DNA of 64,000 nt from Isoetes taiwanensis (GCA_021234155.1 JAJEKV010000038.1:12736213-12800212), one strand, 5' to 3'. Shown: positions 25,791 to 38,555, counted from the stretch's first letter. The notes: generated by a model not told the origin, from the sequence alone. Numbers and translations are program-made.

Positions 25791-26514
25791 CCCGGGCACA
25801 TCAAGGGAGAAGCCCTTGAAGTTTTGTAAATAACTGGAAAATTTTGTTAATATAAAGAAATTTTTGTGTAAATAAAGTGTCAAACCACTGTTTAAATAGG
25901 TTAAGATATCGATTCTAGCTTTTGTTTTAATTAAATTGGAGTTTTGAGCAAAATTGAGGCGATGTCTCACCGTCACGCCGAGGCCGGAGATTTCTACATT
26001 TTAGAAATGAATTTGGGCATAACGTGTCGAGACCATGTAAAAAATGCCCAAAAGCGACTCCAAATCGACCAAGTAAGGGGTCAATTACGCCTAACTTCGA
26101 TGAGTTTAGTGGAATTACAGCCTTAGATCACTTAAATTGAGTAAGCCTAGCCCAATTAGGACCCATGTCTCACACGTCGCGCCAGGACAGATTTCGACAT
26201 TTTCAAAAAAATTGGAAACAGCGTTAAGAACTCATCTCATTCTTCACCAAATGATCTCCAAATTGTACAATAGGTTCAGTACTTGTTCTTAGCATGCTCA
26301 AACCCTAGAAATAGTCTTCAAACTTGCAATTGCATCCCTTAATAGGTCAGAATTGCCTAATCTCAGTAAATTCTAGGTCATCCAAAAATTAGGGTTTCCC
26401 CTTTTCTATAAATAAGTCCCCCATTTCTCAATTGGCACCACAAATTTGCTCCCCTTTGCTTAAGGGCGATCTTTCCGGCTCCACGAGGCACGCATCCGTT
26501 TGATACTCCCTTCC

Positions 26515-28040
26515 TTGCTAGATCAATAGCCCGCTGCGACCGGGCGATGGTCGGCGCCCGGTGCCCATCTTCTTGGCGGATGTCAGCGACATCTTCAAGT
26601 CTTTGTGAAAGAAATCGACATCAAGCTCGCTAAATGCAACCCGACTTATAGGCGGGGTGCTAGCAAATTTCAAGCTAGGGTAGGACCCTCCCTTGTTCAA
26701 GTTCCCCTTGCATAGGATACTTTGTTCCCGCCCATCCCTTCAAGCGGCCTTGGGCGTCCCCAACATCGCCAAGTGCCCGACTAACAAAGGTCTTGAGGAA
26801 CTACGACTACATGGTCACGACAGCCAGCGGGGACCAAGTACTTCTCTACACACGACAGCCTAGCCATCTTCTTATCCCACGGCGTAGAAGGCAGAAGGGG
26901 GCAGCCTCTATCCCCTCCGGGAGGTAGACCCCCATAGCGATCAAGCGAGAAAAAGCGGATGCTATTGCGGTATCCGCGAGCAGGAAGCAAGAAGGATGAG
27001 GAGGAGTAGGACGGCGAAGGATACCGCGGCTCGACTCGGGCGGAAAAACGGTAGCGAGGCGAGGGCCCCGTCCAACTTCAGCGGCCCGGCGGGGCATCCG
27101 AGTTGCTCCCCCTGGGGCTGGGCATCACAAGCCTAGCCCGATCATCATAATGGAGGAGGAGTATCTACTCCTCCAGCGATATCAGAACCTTCGAATGCGG
27201 GAGAGGGCTCGAGGTTGGGCCGAACTGCTCCACCACCAACTTGTGACCGAGCATGGGCGACTTCATCGTCAGGGGAACCCGAACTTTCCGCTTCAAGTGA
27301 GGGAGGCCGACACCTACGCGAGAGGCGACCCGGCATATCCAGGCCTACGGCAGCATCCGGGCAAATGATGGACGCAGGCGGGAGTCGCCCAACGGAGGAG
27401 GAGTTCCTCGCTCTCCAAGAATCCGGATGGGGATCCGTGGGAGGACCACGAAGCATCCCACGCCGAGTTCGACACCACCCCGCCAAAAAGGAGAAGGAAT
27501 CGACCTCAGAGGGCTCGACCGCAATAAATTGGAGACTACAGGGGAGCTAACTGAAATTGAGGTTTTATTTGTGCACGTACGGGCAAGACAGAAGCCGGAG
27601 GCCAAACAAAGCGGAGAAGCCGGTGACACACACAACGACAGTCGCCAGTACTACTTCGTTTCGCCGATGGATGGGAGAATAACGGTAATTCGCAAAGTTG
27701 GGATTCCGTCAGGCTAAGAAGGAGTGTTCATCTTGATTGCACTCTGGGGGCCCGTAGGGCATGCTCGAATAGCAACAAATGTCGACTATGTTGTCTGGTC
27801 AAGAGGGCAATGGCACTCGACCTCTTCGACCGCCATACCCCACCCGGCGTCGAGGCGAGATTAAGCGATGTTGCGGCCCTTACATCCGCCCCGCGGGGTA
27901 GAAGACACAGTGAGAGCCATCGGGGAGGCTCGTCGGCAAGCATCATGGGAACTTGGGTCACTCGGTAGGGACGGCCCAAGTTAAGAAGTTTCTTGAAGAC
28001 AACCCGTCTTCTGGCGATTTCAAGACTAGTTAAACTCTTG
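26515..28040 (+). other. RT#2 leader cassette B, unit II
   Basis: Counterpart of 21600-23003, with the same upstream TATA-like box (TCTATAAATAAGTCCCCC near 26404) and AT-rich tail (near 28065). Readable frames at 27150-27550 include FLALQESGWGSVGG and AKKEKESTSE. Sharing of these phrases by two diverged copies suggests real coding ancestry. Function unknown. Confidence 0.4.
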
Positions 28041-28307
28041 ATCCGGAGACTTTTTGTACTAAAATATTATATGATATATAAATATAAATTCTATTGCACT
28101 TTAAATGTTTTGTTGATGTATTTTGCCCCACAATTATACCAACAAACATAAACAATCTAAAAGAGAACAAATGAAACTAACAAATAGCCATGAATTGTTG
28201 TGTATGCGACTAGAAGCCTAAGCTAGGGGGGGCGACAAGCTGCGAGACCTTATAGAAGCAAGCAGACCCGCCCGGACCACCCCGGCAAGGGAACCTATTT
28301 GAAGATA

Positions 28308-29480
28308 TGGAACCCATGACCCCAGGAGGAGGAGATATCCCGTGATGAGGACGGTTTTGGAGCAGATAAAGGCCTTGCTGTCCGCAAAGAAGGAATGGGT
28401 TCCTGGAGCAGCCTTCAGTACCGCAAGCATCAGCTTTGAGGCCGTGAAGGACAAGAAAGGAGCAAGAAGAAGATCCTCCGGTCCGGAATCTTCTCCCACT
28501 CAAGTTCGGACTTCGGACTCAGACTCAGGAAGAGGAAGAAACGGGCTGTGGACCTAACCGGATGGAAGGCAAAGGAACATCAAGATGGAAGCGCGCAGGA
28601 ACACCCCGTGATGGACGACAAAGAGATACCGTGGCCTCTCGACTACGGGTAAGAAGGTAGATTCCGACCGGGCAATGTATGGAAGGCGAGGAATGGGAGT
28701 TCTGTGGGAGAACAGTCGATTAGGAAGCGCAGGCATGGCCGGGCTAAATGAGCGAAGTCTGGAAATGCTTATGGCATGAAGGATAAGGACAAAAGCGAGT
28801 TGCAACAGCCAACTTGAAAAGGAGCTTTCGGATTTGGTGGAAGGGTTATGCAAAGGCACATGGCTTAGCGAGGGATGCTTGTAAGTTCGAGAAAAGTTTG
28901 CTAAAGCCTTCAAAGCGCCATTCGTTCAGGAACATAAGTCGACATGATGCGTGATTTTATAGTTGCGACAAGGCAACAAATCAGTCGAAATATCTGAGAG
29001 GAATTCATGAGGCTAAGGCTGTATGTCTTAGAAGTTGGGAAGAAGCATGCAGTAGAAAGCTATATTGAGGGCTGAATGAGGGGAGATCCGCAAGCTTGTG
29101 AGGGCAATAAACCCTAGGACGATGCTCGGAGGCGGAATCAAGGCTATAAGCTTGCGGGGGGTCGGGACCTCAGAATAGCGCCAGAAGTGCGTGATATTTC
29201 AGGATAAAGGCAAAGCGGCTGACGAGGAAGCTATAGCCCTAGGGCAGCCTTGTCCAGGTCGGCTAGAGCCCCATATGGTGGGAACCCGGGGAAGCAGCGG
29301 GGAGAAAAGCGGTGTCCTTCAAGGACAAGCGGGGAGGGTCAAACTACTCCCAAAGCGATGCGATCCTTTTGCGGCGTGCCCAGGAAAAGAAGCGAGGAGT
29401 GCATAGAAAAGCATTTGTGCTTGGTGTTTCCACCCGAGCCATAGGGCAAACTGCCCCTCGTCATGAGTGCAGCTCTAGCG
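28308..29480 (+). pseudogene. RT#2 gag
   Basis: The frame opens with ATGGAACCCATGACC; a good stretch at 28342-28557 (LEQIKALLSAKKEW, then an Arg-Ser-rich acidic part) follows. Near 29015-29150 the words LYVLEVGKKHAVESYIEG resemble the capsid C-terminal region of plant gypsy gag. 29339-29470 has the Cys-rich part (SYSQSDAILLRRAQEKK, then a CLVFPPE region). It is broken by several frameshifts. No perfect CCHC knuckle is readable in one frame. Confidence 0.6.
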
Positions 29481-31000
29481 GAATTGGGAGATTGGGGCCC
29501 CTGTCCGGCGGCAGGAGAGCCCCCGACTACATCGGGGTGAGTGCCACATCTTTGCGCAATAGATCTGAGCAAGCGCAAGAGAGCCCGGTATAAAAGTAAT
29601 TTCCACGGTGGGAAGGCCAAGGCCAAGTCCTTCATAGTCTTGATAGACTCGGGGAAGTAGCCATAACTTTGCATCCCCGGGGAATGGTTCAAATGTTGAA
29701 GTTGAAGCCGCTAAAGTCAAAGCCAAGACCCGTTGTCTTAGCAAGTGGTGCAGTAAGGCGGGACGGCGGGCAAGAGAATTAACCCGACATCGACTTGCGG
29801 GATTAATATCCGGATGGGGGCGTAGTAATGGGCATTGGCAAGTATGACTTGATCATAGGAATGGAGTACCTTGGGCGGCGGGGGCCATTATCGAATTGTG
29901 GAAAGCGGAAGGTGACCTTCCCAGCGCTGGCCAGCAAGATCATCGAAATCACAGGTAAAGAAGTTGTTCCCCATCATGCGGTGCATGTCTTCTAAGAAAC
30001 TGTTCAAGTGCATCAAGAGTGAGCGGTGGCATACATCTTCAAGCTTGAGATTAGTGAGCGGAATCGGAAGGAAGCAAAGAAGACAAGGTGCTCGGCAAGT
30101 TGCGGAAGCAAGTAGCTAAGCTGATCACGGAGTTCCATGATCTCTTTCGAGATGAGATCAAGCGGCTCCCTCCATATAGGAGTCGAGTGCGAGATTGCTT
30201 TTCGAGGCGGGAACAAAGCCAACAAGCAAGGCTCCATATAGAATGACAACGCAGGAGTTGCCGGAGCTAAAAAGCGATTCACGGGGCTGCTTGACCTAGG
30301 TTTCATTAGACCTAGTGTTTCGCCATTTGGGCGCCCATTCTCTTCGTTAAGAAGAAGGATGGCGAGTTTAAGGATGTGCATAGACTATAAGCGGTTGAAC
30401 AAGCACACCATTAAGAACAAGTATCGCGCTCCCGGATCGGATGACTTGATGGATCAGCTCAAGGTGCAAAGATCTTCTCAAAATCGACTTAAGGTCGGGG
30501 TTATCATCGGATCGGGATAAAGGAAGAAGATATCCATAAGACCCGCCTTGAGCGGTATGGGCACTATGAGTTCACGGTAATGCCTTTCGACTTATCAAAT
30601 GCCCATAGCGTTCATGGGCTCATGAGCGACATCTTGAGGAGTTTTTAGACACCTTTGTGATTGTTTTTCTTTGATGACATTTTGGTGTATAGCAGATCCC
30701 TTGAAGGCACGTACAACACTTGAGAAGAGTCTTTGGAGAAGTTGAAGAGGCACCGGTTATGCGCCAAGTTACCGGGTGCCGCTAAACGTAGAAGAAGGTG
30801 GAGCATATCTAAGGTCATGTGATCTCGGCGAGAAGGCATCTCGACGATCCTTGCAAAGATTGAAGCCGTCATTGATTGGTCGGCCCGAAGAATGTGCATG
30901 AAGTCGTGAGTTTCCTCTGAGTGGAAGTTAAGTGAAGAACTTTGCCAAGATATGTGGGTCGCTTAACTGGACTTGGACGAGGGCGTGAGAAAGTGAAAGA
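29481..31000 (+). pseudogene. RT#2 protease and reverse transcriptase region
   Basis: A protease is expected around 29600-29950 but is too disrupted to place. The reverse transcriptase starts with KLRKQVAKLITEFHDLF near 30100 and continues with LFVKKKDGEF, CIDYKRLNKHTIKNKY (30335-30425) and IDLRSGYHQ-like sequence. FFDDILVYS near 30665-30695 holds the two catalytic Asp residues of the palm. Unlike RT#1, RT#2 therefore keeps its palm. Frameshifts occur about every 50-150 bases. Confidence 0.75.
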
Positions 31001-31039
31001 TTGGGCAAGAAAGCATTGGCACAAGAAAGCTGGCGAGGG

Positions 31040-31455
31040 GTTTGAATTGTTGAAGGAAGTTTTAACACCGGCCCGGTCTTTAACTCGGTTGCGGACCCGG
31101 AGAAAGACAAGCTAGTTGTAGCGGCCTTAGTAAAGATAGCTACGGGGCAATGCTCATGCAAGGGAAGAGCGTGTGGTAGCGTATATGATTCCGGGAAGAT
31201 GAACGGCTAAACGCAGCGCTACCCCACGCGACGATCGTGAATTGCTTATGTTGTCGGCATTAAGAATTTGGAGGCACTACCTTTTGGGAAGGAAGTTCGA
31301 TTGGATCTGAGACCACGAGCCTCAATATGTATTCATAACCACACCTCAACCCAGAGAGAAGGTGGATGGAGTTCCTTGAAAAGTACGACTTTGATATAGT
31401 CTACAAGCCGGGGAAGCTCAATGTGGTAGCGGATGCGCTTTCAAGGCATCCACGA
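31040..31455 (+). pseudogene. RT#2 RNase H
   Basis: RNase H removes the RNA strand of the hybrid during replication. Matching pieces are the RYPT..DRELL block (Glu of the active site) near 31215-31250, RIWRHYLLGRKFD (31265-31300) with the DHE Asp after it, and [10 protein letters not shown] near 31424-31452, which holds the last catalytic Asp. The order and spacing match plant Ty3/gypsy elements. The frame changes several times. Confidence 0.7.
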
Positions 31456-31599
31456 CAACTAGAGTGCATTGCAATGCAATTTCGGCGATCTCCAGCGACT
31501 TTGGTAAGATGATTGAAGAGTCCTTGCCAGCGGATGTGGATTTCAAGGAAGTATGGGCAAGTCTCTCTAGGGAGGCTAGAGCAGATAAGGGGCGGGAAG

Positions 31600-32480
31600 C
31601 CTTTAAAGCATTTTAAGAAGGAAGGCAACCTGTTATACCATAAGAACAAGTTGTGCGTACCAGAATCATCGGTGTAAGGAAATTGATCCTCCACGACACG
31701 CAACAGCCCAATAGCTGGCCATGCGGGATTCATGAAAACATATTTCAAAAGTCTTGCGGCTATTATTGCGGCCAGGAATGAAGAAGCGGTGGCTCGCTAC
31801 ATCAAGGATACCCGGCTATGTCGGTGAGACAAAGGCGGGCGACTTCGAATTCAGGGGGGCATTGGAGCCATTAAGCGGTGCCAAGCGCTAAGTGGGAGGT
31901 AATCAGCATGGATTTCATCACAGGACTCCCAAGAACGACAAGAGGGAAGGATGCCTTGATGGTAGTGGTCGACAAGTTGTCTAAGATGGCACATTTTGTG
32001 CCTTGCGGGACCTGAGATCTGACTATGGATCGACAAAGCTCTTCACCAAAGAGATCTTGAGGCTTCATGGCATGCCAAGGGAGATCATCTCCGACGAGGG
32101 ATCCAAAGTTCATGGCGCCTTTTGGCAAGACCTCTTTGCGACAATCAGGCGAAGCTATCCATGAGCATGGCATATCATCCTCAGACGGATGGCGAGACGG
32201 GGCGGACCAGCGAGGGATTTTAGAGGACATACTACGAAACTATATGCGGAATAAGCAAAGTATGTGGGAAGAATTTATTCACTTGGTGGGTTTGCATACA
32301 ATAGCACCAAAGCAGGAATCATCCCAAATGTCAGCGTTTATGATCAATTACGGCTCTCGGTGCTAACTCGGATACTTGGCACAACCAGGTGTCAAAAGTG
32401 GAAGTTCGCTAGGCGAGATGTTGGCCGATATCACGGCGGCTGTATGGAAGAAGTTCGGGAGTTATACGCTAAGCAGCAGA
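31600..32480 (+). pseudogene. RT#2 integrase
   Basis: The zinc-binding part appears as HKNKLCVPES and a following HDT. The catalytic core appears as [13 protein letters not shown], then [14 protein letters not shown] (31960-32000) with the first Asp. An IISDEGSKVHGAFWQDLF-like reading near 32083-32135 and a PQTDG...ILEDILRNYM block (32180-32250) follow. The frame breaks between these blocks. The tail at 32264-32644 is open for 126 codons. Confidence 0.7.
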
Positions 32481-32519
32481 AGTCGTCGAAAGAGCATGGC
32501 CGAACAAACATCGAAACAG

Positions 32520-33018
32520 TAAGAGAGTTCAAAGTTGGAGATGATGTTTGGCTCAAGATCAAAGGTAAAGCGGTGAGAAGCTTCCGGGATCGGCAATTGC
32601 AAGAAGCTTGCTCCAAGGTGAAATTTGGACCTTTCGAGGAATAGTCAAGAGAGTAGGTAATCAATCCTACAAGCTAGATTTGCCAGCACACCTAAAGATT
32701 CATAAGGTCTTCCACGTGAGTTTGTTGAAGAAGCATACTCCAAATCCAGACGAAGTCTTGGATTCGCCAACGTTGTTGGAAATGACGGAGGAGCAGCTGG
32801 AAATAGTTCCAGAATTGATTCTTGATAAAGCTTTCAAGAAAAGCGAGGAGATCGAATTCCTCCAGTATTTGGTCAAGTGGAAACACTTACCCAGTGGAAG
32901 GCTTGACGTGGGTACTTAAGAAAGATTTAGTAAAGCAGTATCCACAGTTTATGGAGCAATGGGACGGCAAGGTCATCTCCGAAGAAATCGGCTCAGGCAT
33001 GTCGATTTGTGTAGGTTA
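32520..33018 (+). CDS. RT#2 integrase tail and chromodomain
   Basis: An open stretch (32608-32919) encodes LPAHLKIHKVFHVSLLKKH, the conserved GPF/Y-type integrase tail. The chromodomain follows: ELILDKAFKKSEEIEFLQ, then YLVKWKHLP. Chromodomains steer integration towards modified chromatin. A frameshift near 32900 breaks the last helix, and the rest is read in the next frame to a stop at about 33018. This is the best preserved coding piece of RT#2. Confidence 0.75.
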
Positions 33019-33878
33019 ATTCTTGTGTAGTTAAGATTAATCTACGCATGCAACCTATGCTTAGTATGGGTCGCATGCGTTGTTCGGAAAATGATGGGAC
33101 CACTACGGTGATCTCTGGGGCTTGGTGTAATGTCAATGTAGGCATGGCCGGCGTTTCCAGCAGGTGGTGGAAGGTAGATTAGAAAGTCTTTACCGGTCCC
33201 GCGGAGTAGGCGACCTCGAAAGAAAGGAGGTCATGAAGGAATGCATTGATAGGAAAGCACCTTTAGTATATATGCTTTGATAGGAGGAATCTATCCTTGG
33301 CCCCCCCAGCGAGAAGGATATCCTCCTGTTGGGCAACTAGAGGTGTAGGCATGGCGGCATATAGGCATATAAGTATTTGTCTCCATGACCATAATGGAAG
33401 ATTCACCCTCTTCCTCTGGTAGGGAGATTAGCCATGCATCCATGTAGATAGGTGGGGTGGTCACCATATAACCAAAATTTTATTAATAATTAAATGGTAC
33501 TAACGTAGTGTCGACCTGTGAGCCGGTGGCTCGGGAGGCAAGGAGGTCGAGAACTCTGAGACTTGCAACACAAATTTTGTTGGAATGTGTTTGCAAGGAA
33601 TGAAAGAATACCTCGGACGTTAATTTTAAATTTGATAAACTTAATTGTAATGTTAAGTGAATTTTGGAGTAATCTGTTTAGTAATGTTGTGAATTGATAA
33701 GTTATTTCATAATATAATGATGTGATAATGTCATAAAAATATTACCTTAAGGTAATTTTAATAAATGTGTAGGAATTATAGTAGTGATCGTATGTATCAG
33801 GTTGATTGCAGGTTACGATGATCCCAAGGTGGGGAGACCCGATCTTTAGCGGACATCATCATTTCAAGGTGGGGAGAA
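33019..33878 (+). other. RT#2 3' untranslated region with polypurine tract
   Basis: Non-coding, becoming AT-rich at 33470-33780. It ends in AAGGTGGGGAGAA (33866-33878) directly before the LTR TG, the expected plus-strand primer. No extra gene is seen. Confidence 0.7.
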
Positions 33879-35528
33879 TGTGGCGTTCGGCCCGCAGATA
33901 TCTGGGGGCGTATACCGTATCTTTGCCTAAATCGTCAGCGTACCGCCACTCCAGCTGACGTGTACGCTAGCGTGTAGCCAGGTGAGTAGCCCTAGGGGGC
34001 AACTTGCCAGAAATATGTGCAACTATTAATGTGCACATTTTCCAATGTACACATTAATGTGGGCACACATTTCCAAGTGGACACTTCATGCCAAGTGGGC
34101 CACACCCATAAATTACAATTAATGTGCACATTTTTCAATGTACACATTAATGTGCTTTTATTTCCATGTGTGCACATTTGGCCACCTAGCCCTTAAAGGC
34201 AAGTGGGCCCATTTCCAATTATCCCACATGCCAAGGGGATAATTGGAACCCTAACCAACCCCCCTAATACATATAGGGTAGGAAACCCTAACTAGCCCAA
34301 TTTTCGATTTTAGGGCTTTAGAACTCTGTTTGGCTGCCTCCAACCAAAGCGCATCGAATACTGCTGGGGAATTGCATCCTTAGTTTCTCTTGATTGGCGT
34401 TTAGCGGGATGGTGAGCTCGGTGGGAGGGAGCCCCTCAAGGATCGGGGTATTTGGCCAATTAGATAGTCTAAACCCTATTTTAGTCATTGAATGGTGGGT
34501 TTAGCCTATTAGATTGCCCATGGCAGCCCTCTAGATCTCTAGATAGCAGATTCTAACTAAAGAACCTAACTACATGTTTTGTAGATTAGATCTAGTTCTT
34601 TAGTTCTACTGTGAAAGTATATGGATGATGTATCTCTATGAACTCCTTGTATTGGGAAGGGGGTAGAGACCTAAAGCTTTGTAGTTGATGCTCCTAGGTA
34701 GCCTCTAGCAGCTGCTTTGTAGATTCGGCTGTGCACAAGAGCCACAGGGATGTGGGTGGAGGGGGGACTGGCTAAGAAGGAGGTTCATGTCACGACTCTT
34801 GAGCGTCCCTGCAGTGTGTAAAAGCCTACAGGGGATCATTGTGACTAGGTCTAATGCCTTGCCACTGCGTGTGGGCAAGGCATGGGCTCATTTACCGTGG
34901 AGTGGTGTTCACTTTCCAGTGGGTTCGGTCGAATACAGGCGGTGGCCCTCTAGTCACCTTGAGTCGGCATGTAGATCTCTGGAGGGAGTGATCCCTACAC
35001 CCCCCCTCGGGCTGGGAGGATGAACCGGGGAATAGCCCCTTGGCTATGCATCCGGTGGACTCTGATCAGTCCAGAACACTTTTGGAACCACTCGCAAAGT
35101 GTGCACAGGAGGGGCGGATGGAGTGGACAACCCTAAGCCATGGTCATATGCCGGCCAAATCCATTGCCATGAATTACATGCGCAATGAACTACGGAGACC
35201 AAGCCGTCTGATCATCCCTTTGAGTGCGAGCCTTGGGTAGGATACCCTATGTGATGTGCTGATCTTTGTCTATGCAGATATGTGGAGGACCATCCTTCGT
35301 GATGGTCATATGATGTTGATGTATGTGCTCTTGGCATGTATGTTTACGCTTCCGGGCATTCTAGGTAGGCCCGAGGGAGCGGGTGCAATGACCCTTCCAC
35401 TCTTCCCACTGGAACTCGTCCGCATTTGCGGTGTCATGTGGAGGGCCACAGTATTAGCATGGAGCTGGTATGGGATGAACTCTGTTTGTATCTGGGGTGA
35501 GGCACCCTATGCAGGTAGGGGACGCCGC
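33879..35528 (+). repeat. RT#2 3' LTR
   Basis: It pairs with 17487-19151. It begins TGTGGCGTTCGGCCCGCAG and ends near GACGCCGCG, after which the split RT#1 coding sequence resumes (GTCGTTTATCC). It contains two closely spaced anti-phase phrases around CCAATGTACACATTAATGTG (34045-34160) that repeat as in the 5' LTR. Confidence 0.85.
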
Positions 35529-35969
35529 GGTCGTTTATCCTTGACATTAAAAAATGACACATTATGGCCTTTAACCAAAGGTCGGGTGCCTAAACTTACT
35601 CAGTGGTATCTTTGGATCTTTTAGGGTTACTAAAAGGATCGGGAAACAACATAACTGAGTTGAACTTACCGCGGGGAAGTAGGGATCCATCACATGTTTC
35701 ATGTAAGTAATTTGAAAGAGGACTATCTTGGATCATAGCTAATGTGGTTAGTCCTTAAAAGTATCACCGTTCGTCTTAAACTTTCCATGCTTGTGAGAAC
35801 ATCTTTTGGATAAAGAGTTCGGCTACAGCATAATAGGGATGTGGTAGAACGCCGGGTTCGGATGTGAGGACCGGTCCCCGAGGATGCCACACAGGAGATG
35901 GAGGAATTTGTGCGTGATTCCCTCATCTAAAGGATCAACCTTGAGGCAAGGTCAAAAAGGAGGGAGGAA
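35529..35969 (+). pseudogene. RT#1 integrase tail and chromodomain, copy 1
   Basis: Continuation of the integrase cut at 17486. It matches 49407-49846 in copy 2. Words such as LWPLTKGRVPKLT are readable. The chromodomain near 35815-35930 is frameshifted compared with copy 2. Confidence 0.7.
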
Positions 35970-36075
35970 TGTTACAGGTGCTCCCAAGGGCATGGGGAAT
36001 CGGGCCCGTTCGGGCGTCCATGAGCACGGGGGTACTATTGGTCGTGATTCTTGGGCGGTTGTGATTTAATGGGTC
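35970..36075 (+). repeat. RT#1 3' LTR stub, copy 1
   Basis: It begins TGTTACAGGTGCTCCCAAGG and follows the LTR for 106 bases, then switches at GGTC to the sequence found at 4269. This is the inner joint of the tandem duplication. Confidence 0.85.
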
Positions 36076-38279
36076 AAGCCTGCAGTGGCGAGTCAAAACC
36101 AAAAGAAGTCCAACCGGTCACCAAAGTGCAAGTCGACATCTTAACGACCATATTTGTTATCTTCATGAAAACAAAACCACCAAGAAAATTAAATGAGGAG
36201 GTCGGGGCATGGGAAACAAATTCAAGGCCAATTTATATAGAAGGGGCTAGGGTGCAGGCGTTGAATTTCCCACAAGAGCGGAGAGTGAGCATCCAACTTA
36301 GAAAGATGAAATACAATTTAGTAGTTATCACTATATTTATATCATGAGACCTTACACACATATGATATTAAAAACACTTTATTGACTTTGCAAAAGGGAG
36401 AGAAAAAATTGTCCCTTGTTATACATGATGTTGTCTAAGAAAAACATGAAGTGCTAAGAGTAATTTTCTATGTGCCTATCTGGTGAGATGTGACAAGATG
36501 AACAGAGAACTAACCTCAAAGACCAATGTTTTTGTTGTAGAACATAAGTATTTTTTTTCCAAAGTTAGCTTATGTAAAGAAGTTTATTTCAATATATTTC
36601 AATGCAAGAAGGTATATAATATAATGACGATAAAGATTCATTCAGCATGTCTAATAAATAATAAGAAGTATCTAGACTTTTACCTATAATGCAACATTTC
36701 TTTATAAGGTTCAAATTTGAGCCCTACAATGCCAGCCCTATTTCTTTCATTGTAAGAAATAGTTTTTGGCACCAAAATTTGCCAAAGAATCAATATGTAG
36801 CACAATAATGGGGGATTTCAAAGGGGGTTTGATATGGATGCATAAATTAACATTTTTAAGCCTATAGACCATAGCCTTAAAACAATTGAATGGGTTATTA
36901 TAAAAAAAAAAAAGAAAGAACGAACTTCGATCCAATAGAAAAATAAACATATTAGCTCGTTGGTTGCATTGGTTAAAGGATTCTTATTGGAATATTGAAT
37001 CACTTTGGTAGAGGTTTGAGTCTCAGTATCTCATGTTCTAAAATCTTAGAGCGAACCCATAGAGATGAGTCCTTCTATTTCATATTCCAAAACCTTAGGT
37101 GAACACGTATTTCATATTTCAAAATCATAGGCGGGGGCACCCGAGACTTTAACTTCACGATACGGGGCGTGGGATGGACCGAGACTAGCCAATCGAGATA
37201 GTCAGGATTATAGATCAAGATTTGCACCTTGATCAACACGAAAATAAATACTTGTGGCTTGGACCTCAAGAGTGTTTTTATGGCACAACTCAAGCCTTGC
37301 CTCTAGAAAATGTGTGGAATAGAATTGGCGGTGCTTAATAGATCGTGAGCCAAAAAATACACAACAACACTAGTACCTTTATACTTATAATAAAATTCCC
37401 CTTTGAAACTCCCTTTGGTTTGGGTCCATATTCACGGGGTGACTCGGGATATCAAAAGCATCGGATGGACATGTTTGCCCTTTATTCTGATCTAAACTAT
37501 AGATAGCAATCCCGCTTGTGGGGTATGCTTGTACAAGTTTTGATATACAAAATCCCATAAGGTTTGAGGCAATGTACTTAATGATGTTGATTTTATACAT
37601 GCATTATATGATTTTAGGTCATTCTTGCCCCTCATGACCCTCGTGTGAATATACACTCAAACTAAAGGGGGTTTCAGGGGGAATTTTATTATAGGCGTAT
37701 GTTGTGAATTTCTTTTTTCCAGAAGGTGTATTGCACAAGTTAAAAAGAAGAAGAGCAATCGACAACAAATGGGGAAAAAAGTTTGAACAAATAATGATAT
37801 ATAAATTGCACCCTAAATATTTTGTTGCATCTCCCTAAGATTTGAACTCTAGATAACTCCAAGGGCTTTGAACCCTAGATAACGCCATCAAAAACATGGA
37901 GAATCATTAAAACAACCTTGCACTACATTTGAACATGTAGCCAGATGAATTTAATCGAGACTAATCCATCGCATTAAAAGATCAAACTCAGTCATTTGAT
38001 CGAGACTAGTCCATTATCCTTCATGGCATTAAAAAATCAAGGTGTTATAGATATGGAAACAATCTTATACTACTTAACATAGATTCGAAGTAGTGATGCC
38101 TTCATGTACTAAACCAGTGTTGGGCAAAGTTTGCAACCGATTGAAATTGAAAATTTTTCAGTTAATTTAGTGTATGGTAGGAATTTTTCTGGCAAGTTTT
38201 CTTATGGTTTTGTGTTAATTTTGTGTTAAGACAATGGAAAGTTCCGACTCTAAACACAAGATATCCAACACTCTGATAA
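36076..38279. other. Duplicated flank, left part, copy 2
   Basis: Counterpart of 4269-6539, with small indels; for example, several dozen bases missing near 37975. No gene seen. Confidence 0.5.
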
Positions 38280-38555
38280 CCATAGGAAATTTTCCTATGG
38301 GACTTAAAAGTTTGCACAACACTGTACTAAACCGTTTTGGCTACACAATTGAGTACTCTAATAAAGATGACACTAATAAAGATGGTTGTATCTGGTTGTA
38401 CACTCTCCTTTTGCATATTGTCAAAACATCCCAAAGCAATAAAGGGCTGCAAAATCTTGCAATTAATGCACTCCATGTTACCAGTCATATATATCAACAA
38501 TTGTATTTCCTAGAACAATGGTAGATTGAACTTGCAATGTTGTATTAGGCCTGTA
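38280..38555 (-). pseudogene. PPR protein fragment, copy 2
   Basis: Counterpart of 6540-6830 on the minus strand, with the same broken PPR motifs and the same 17-base internal duplication. The decay therefore preceded the block duplication. Confidence 0.6.

Larger units (their letters stand above)
23768..28835 (+). repeat. RT#2 internal tandem unit II
   Basis: Second copy of the unit at 19003-23767. It begins with an isolated LTR-end fragment (23768-23906) and a decayed primer site, repeats both cassettes, and runs into the gag that continues into pol. Matching anchors are the first cassette start (24537), the AT-rich ends (25830 and 28060) and the gag start (28308). Confidence 0.8.
17487..35528 (+). 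mobile_element. RT#2: 18-kb Ty3/gypsy chromovirus nested in RT#1 copy 1
   Basis: The two LTRs (17487-19151 and 33879-35528) start TGTGGCGTTCGGCCCG. A tRNA-Met-type primer site follows the first, and a purine tract (AAGGTGGGGAGAA) precedes the second. RT#1 sequence present unbroken in copy 2 (GGGTCGTTTATCC near 49406) is split here, confirming the nesting. The internal region holds two duplicated leader cassettes, gag, protease-RT, RNase H, integrase and a chromodomain, all plus strand. The target duplication is not clean: the left side reads GGTGGATTCG where GGGTCG is expected. Every coding domain is recognisable but frameshifted. Confidence 0.88.
4269..36075 (+). repeat. Large tandem block, copy 1 (with later 18-kb insertion)
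   Basis: This block recurs in the same order and orientation at 36076-49955. Anchor pairs are 4362/36165, 6801/38550, 13246/44940 and 14295/45987. Without the nested element at 17487-35528 it is about 13.77 kb. It consists of flank DNA (4269-11515) plus RT#1 up to the first 106 bases of its 3' LTR. The break joins the RT#1 3' LTR (cut about 106 bases in) to sequence found at 4269, with the shared word GGTC at the joint. This fits one tandem duplication with a 4-base microhomology. A falsely joined second haplotype in the assembly is the alternative. Confidence 0.85.
11516..36075 (+). mobile_element. RT#1 copy 1: defective Ty3/gypsy chromovirus, split by RT#2
   Basis: The order is 5' LTR (11516-12705), gag with zinc knuckle, a reduced pol (reverse transcriptase remnant, RNase H, integrase), chromodomain, then the first 106 bases of a 3' LTR (35970-36075). 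It is interrupted at 15603-16862 by a retroposed sequence and at 17487-35528 by RT#2. The chromodomain after integrase places it among chromoviruses. It cannot move itself: the reverse transcriptase palm is deleted and several stops are shared with copy 2. The truncated 3' LTR is the edge of the tandem duplication, not a natural element end. Confidence 0.85.
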